A stretch of 64,000 nucleotides of DNA from an uncultured Lachnospiraceae bacterium (GTDB lineage Bacteria > Bacillota > Clostridia > Lachnospirales > Lachnospiraceae). The position numbers and the translations under genes were made by a program. Every line of letters starts with the position of its first letter. Within the stretch, counting starts at the first letter, position 1. The notes beneath the pieces are model-generated. The model searched no databases. It saw nothing but the letters and a program-made list of their open reading frames with translations, and was not told where the DNA came from. The stretch lies in contig CAJTTI010000016.1 of assembly GCA_910579225.1 (NCBI GenBank), forward strand, positions 4,371 to 68,370, given 5' to 3'. Positions 61,024-64,000 of this stretch are shown here, in pieces.

Positions 61024-61916
61024 TCTGTCAACATGGCAGTATAATAGGCTTCGCCATCAATAGAGGAAATATATGGTTCATTCTGTTCTGAAGCATCCAC
61101 CGCAATACAATGCTGATTCAAATCTTCCAGTTTCCTGACCATCTCGCTGCTCATATAATGATAATGTACGTCCAGCACCTCTATATTCGGGTAAGAAGAT
61201 ATGTTGTCAAGAATCATCTGAGCCCCCTTATCTGTCAGAGATCCCATGGACAGATCCAGAGTTCTAATCTGACCGATATACTTGCTGTCCAATACCACCT
61301 CTGCAATTTCATCCTGAATCTCACTGTCTGTAAGGCCTAGGTAATGCAGCTTTGGAAAATCTGATTTATCCAAAAACGTTCGAATTCGATCCGGGTCGCC
61401 ATCAAAGCCATAATCCTCTATCCCCAAATAAAGCAATAGTTTCTTCAGATTCGGGAGATGCGCTTCCTGAATAGACATCAGCACGTTTTCCGGAAGCCCA
61501 CCACAGATAATGGTAAGTTCCTCCAAGTTTTCATGACTAACCGTTCCCAGTTCCAAATCCGTACTGCCTTTGATCGTCAATGCTTTCAGCTGGGGCATGG
61601 CAGCCCATAACTGGCTGTAATTCCCCTGCATAATCCAGGATACCTCACAGGACTCATAATCCATATCCCCTATAAACAATCGTTCAATATGGGAAAAACA
61701 CTCTGCCCGTTCTACAATTCCATCAATAATCGCCTGACAGTCCTCATCCCATGCCTCTCCCCAATCACCAATCACTACCTCCGTCAGTTCCTGGAATTCC
61801 GGATCACCTAAAATATCCTCTATGACTGTCTTTGCACTTTTGTTTCCATCCTCATATTCCTCGTATTCATATTCATAGGTCTTACTCTTTGTCTCATTCA
61901 TAAATTCTACCTTCAA
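61020..61916 (-). CDS. STM4015-family leucine-rich-repeat protein
   Basis: A 298-residue protein with leucine-rich repeats over about residues 90-260 (for example LPNLKKLLLYLGIEDYG, FPKLHYLGLTDSEI, IGQIRTLDLSMGSLTDKG). It opens at TTG 61916, justified by AAAGGAGG 7 nt upstream. Head gene of the five-gene STM4015-4014-4013-4012-4011 operon, with its promoter at 61947-61975. Probably a substrate or protein-binding scaffold. Confidence 0.85.
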   Translation of the reverse strand: MKVEFMNETKSKTYEYEYEEYEDGNKSAKTVIEDILGDPEFQELTEVVIGDWGEAWDEDCQAIIDGIVERAECFSHIERLFIGDMDYESCEVSWIMQGNYSQLWAAMPQLKALTIKGSTDLELGTVSHENLEELTIICGGLPENVLMSIQEAHLPNLKKLLLYLGIEDYGFDGDPDRIRTFLDKSDFPKLHYLGLTDSEIQDEIAEVVLDSKYIGQIRTLDLSMGSLTDKGAQMILDNISSYPNIEVLDVHYHYMSSEMVRKLEDLNQHCIAVDASEQNEPYISSIDGEAYYTAMLTE

Positions 61917-61946
61917 ACTGCTTTCCTCCTTTGATCTTTTTTACTC

Positions 61947-61975
61947 ATTATACTATCAATCTATTTTTCAGGCAA
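61947..61975 (-). promoter_or_regulatory. Sigma-A promoter of the STM4011-4015 operon
   Basis: Minus strand TTGCCT, 17-bp spacer, TATAAT, about 30 bp upstream of the TTG start. Confidence 0.72.
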
Positions 61976-61982
61976 TTAAAAT

Positions 61983-62120
61983 CAAAGCCCCCGCTGCAAG
62001 CAACGGGGTATCAAACTTACAGCGCTGCAGAGCAGCGGGGTATTCGACCCTCGCGGCAGTCGCCAAATGTCTGCAAGCAACCACCTGGCCCGTTGCCCGC
62101 GGGAATAAAAGGGACTGCCA
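61983..62120 (-). repeat. GC-rich intergenic hairpin array (possible repeat/terminator)
   Basis: In the 308-bp gap between the LRR gene and the SH3 gene. CCCCGCTGC-AAGC-AACGGGG (61988), AGCAGCGGGGTATTCGACC, and a GCGGCAGTCGCC / CCCGCGGG region. On the minus strand the last hairpin is followed by CTTTGATTTT, so it may end transcription of the SH3 gene. The texture resembles dispersed intergenic palindromes of this family of bacteria. Confidence 0.5.
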
Positions 62121-62224
62121 CAAAATTCGATGATTCCACAATATATGTCAGACTTATAAGATGTCTATTTATATTGTATGAATCTGCCATTTTGCGGCAA
62201 TCCCATCTTCGCCCAAAATATCTT

Positions 62225-63628
62225 TTACATATTCAGAAGATCTGAACGCACGTATCCTTTGACTGTATTTCCATTATGCACACAGCTTCCATAATACCAT
62301 TTTCTTCCATCGCTTCCTGTCGTTTCAGATATAATGGTAAACTTTGTTCCCTGTTTGATCTTTGCCACAATCCCACTGGAAGTCGTAGCAGACTGTCTCA
62401 TATTAATTACAGCCAGACGCACTGTCCCGGATTTGGCACCGGAATCCGTATTGCTGCCTGTACTGGTGCTGTTGTTTTGACTGCTGTCTGAAGGCTTTGA
62501 TCTGGAAAGGCAGTCAGAACGGACATAGCCATGATATTTTGTTCCATTGAGGGTAAACGCAATCTTTGTCCATTCTTTTCCGTCTCCCCCTGTCTTTACA
62601 GACCGATAGCTTACCTGGTCACCCTTCAGCAGGTTCGCAACAATGTCTGTAGCTTCCGACGCCCCGTCTCTTACACGCACTGCCGAAACGGTAATATACC
62701 GCGTATCACTGTCTTCATCGGTTGCAGCGCTGCTTCCACTGGCCGAAGCGGAACCTGTTGTCGTCAGATAATCTGAACGGACATATCCCCGGTATCTTGT
62801 CCCATTAATGGAGAAAGATACTTTTGTCCATTGCTTTCCATCTGTACCTGTCTTAACTGACTTCTGCCTCACCTCATCCCCTTTCAGAAGATTTGCAATA
62901 ATAGCAGCAGATTCTGACGGCTCTTCTCTTACACGTACTGCCGAAGCACTTACATATAAGGTATCTCCATTCTGGGATGCAGGAACATTCTGACTCGTTC
63001 CATTATTTGTACCGGGCTGCTCAATTGCAGCAATATTCGCTGGTTTTTGAGCTGTCAGAAGATCTGAACGGATATACCCATGAATTCTCTGTCCATCTTT
63101 TGTAAAAGAAACTTTTATCCATTGCTTTCCATCCGTCCCCGTCTTAATCCCCCGTACATCCACTGCATTGTCTTTCACCAGTCCTGCTACAGTTGCCGAA
63201 CTCGTTGACGGCTGTTCCCGAACACGTACAGAATTATTTTTTACATAAAGCACTTCTGCGTCAGATAAGGAACTGTCCGCGGAAGAAGTCTGCGTATTAC
63301 TGGAAGAACTGCTTGTCACATTCAGAAGATCAGCCCGGACATAGCCTTTGTATGTTCCTCCATTATAGGAAAAAGATACCCGATACCATTTCATCCCATC
63401 TGTGCCTGTCGTCTCTGATACAATTGAAACTTTTGTTCCTTGCGAAAGTTTACAGACAATAGAAGAAGTAGTAGAAGCCTCTTTCCTCACATTTAATACT
63501 CGATTCTTCACTGTACCAGTTGTTCCCGACGCATCTGCAGAAAATACCGGCAGGAAAAGAAGCACGCACAAAAATCCTGCCAACAGCAGTACGCATACTT
63601 TTTTAATCTGTTCCCTTATCACTTTCAT
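62225..63628 (-). CDS. Secreted protein with five bacterial SH3 domains
   Basis: A 467-residue exported protein. The signal peptide is VCVLLLAGFLCVLLFLPVFSADA. It carries five SH3b repeats, each with a xVRVRxxxS strand and a KGYVRSDLL-type end: RVLNVRKEAS, SVRVREQPS, AVRVREEPS, AVRVRDGAS, VINMRQSAT. Ser/Thr-rich linkers separate them. No catalytic domain, so it probably binds peptidoglycan as an adaptor. GGGAGGAGATATC precedes the ATG at 63628. Confidence 0.88.
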   Translation of the reverse strand: MKVIREQIKKVCVLLLAGFLCVLLFLPVFSADASGTTGTVKNRVLNVRKEASTTSSIVCKLSQGTKVSIVSETTGTDGMKWYRVSFSYNGGTYKGYVRADLLNVTSSSSSNTQTSSADSSLSDAEVLYVKNNSVRVREQPSTSSATVAGLVKDNAVDVRGIKTGTDGKQWIKVSFTKDGQRIHGYIRSDLLTAQKPANIAAIEQPGTNNGTSQNVPASQNGDTLYVSASAVRVREEPSESAAIIANLLKGDEVRQKSVKTGTDGKQWTKVSFSINGTRYRGYVRSDYLTTTGSASASGSSAATDEDSDTRYITVSAVRVRDGASEATDIVANLLKGDQVSYRSVKTGGDGKEWTKIAFTLNGTKYHGYVRSDCLSRSKPSDSSQNNSTSTGSNTDSGAKSGTVRLAVINMRQSATTSSGIVAKIKQGTKFTIISETTGSDGRKWYYGSCVHNGNTVKGYVRSDLLNM

Positions 63629-63789
63629 GATATCTCCTCCCTCATTTGTGATCTGACGCATATCTGCATCCTAATATTTATTTCATCCATTTTGTACTGT
63701 TATAACAATAAAACGAATTGTAAAAAAAATCAATGGACTTAAGAAATAATTCATAATTTTTATGAAAATATACCTACAAACCCAAAAAC

Positions 63790-63821
63790 AACAAAAAAAC
63801 CAGGTATCACTAACCTGGTTT
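63790..63821 (-). terminator. Intrinsic terminator of the rRNA operon
   Basis: Minus strand AAACCAGGT / ACCTGGTTT stem followed by TTTTTTTG, 90 bp after the 23S end. Confidence 0.85.
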
Positions 63822-63911
63822 ACTCATATACCTTCAAAATCACATACAGTCTAAAAAGATACTCACTTTCTCACATTTCTACTCTCCATCCAATTCCTTC
63901 CAAACCTTCTG

Positions 63912-64000
63912 GTTAAGCCCTCGACCGATTAGTGACAGTCAGCTCCATACATTACTGCACTTCCACCTCTGCCCTATCTACCTCGTCGTCTTCAAGGGGT
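63912..64000 (-). rRNA. 23S rRNA, 3' end (partial, continues past the window)
   Basis: The minus strand reads the conserved last ~90 nt of 23S rRNA, including GAGGTGGAAGTGCAGTAATG, GTATGGAGCTGACTG and the terminal CGGTCGAGGGCTTAACC. The 3' end is placed by homology and may be off by a few bases. No 5S rRNA lies between it and the terminator. Confidence 0.93.

Overview
The window reads as chromosome from a spore-forming anaerobic member of the Clostridia, most likely Lachnospiraceae. The grounds are a PPi-dependent phosphofructokinase, a bifunctional AdhE behind Rex-type operators, a single-chain glycyl-tRNA synthetase, an HPr without Ser46, cotJ spore-coat genes, a 1418-residue dehydratase-activase protein, and AGGAGG-type ribosome binding sites with TTGACA/TATAAT promoters. 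The genus cannot be fixed from sequence alone.

Layout. 1-20.8 kb is mostly housekeeping: the end of tyrA, aroA, udk, pfp, glyS, a lipoprotein, recO, era, an M16C peptidase, and a yicC-gmk-rpoZ-ptsI-ptsH cluster divergent from rqcH. Then come apbE and an OPT oligopeptide transporter translationally coupled to a PqqD-like gene. At 20.9-21.0 kb a promoter with an operator-like palindrome drives a candidate structured RNA of about 99 nt that I do not recognise. 21.0-29.8 kb holds a UDG-like gene and then a catabolic operon: Fe-dependent dehydrogenase, ABC sugar importer, class III aminotransferase, ROK repressor and ROK kinase. 29.9-34.7 kb is a LytTR two-component system divergent from a large membrane-anchored surface protein, with a 20-bp-period direct repeat next to the surface-protein promoter.

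The most striking part is 34.7-47.9 kb. The cotJ spore-coat operon (cotJA, cotJB, cotJC) is intact except that cotJC, the Mn-catalase-like coat protein, lies in three pieces in correct order and strand. Two different serine-recombinase elements separate the pieces. Element 1 (about 4.07 kb) carries an AbiE toxin-antitoxin pair. Element 2 (about 7.93 kb) carries adhE with three abutting Rex-type operators, and trkA-trkH. Removing both at short shared cores restores an uninterrupted 212-codon cotJC with all expected metal ligands. Both predicted circle junctions show dyad symmetry around the core. This is the arrangement of developmentally excised skin-like elements, here doubled in one gene and carrying metabolic cargo.

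48-54 kb holds a rhomboid-like membrane protein with a zinc-finger tail, the giant activase and ung. 54-62 kb holds hisF-hisH, a degenerate sirtuin-like gene and a five-gene STM4011-STM4015 operon: two radical SAM proteins, a sulfatase-fold hydrolase, an ATP-grasp protein and a leucine-rich-repeat protein. The function of that operon is unknown to me, and its STM4011 member is fused to a HAD phosphatase domain. The window ends with a five-SH3 secreted protein and the 3' end of a 23S rRNA gene on the minus strand. No tRNA, CRISPR array, prophage or IS transposase was seen.
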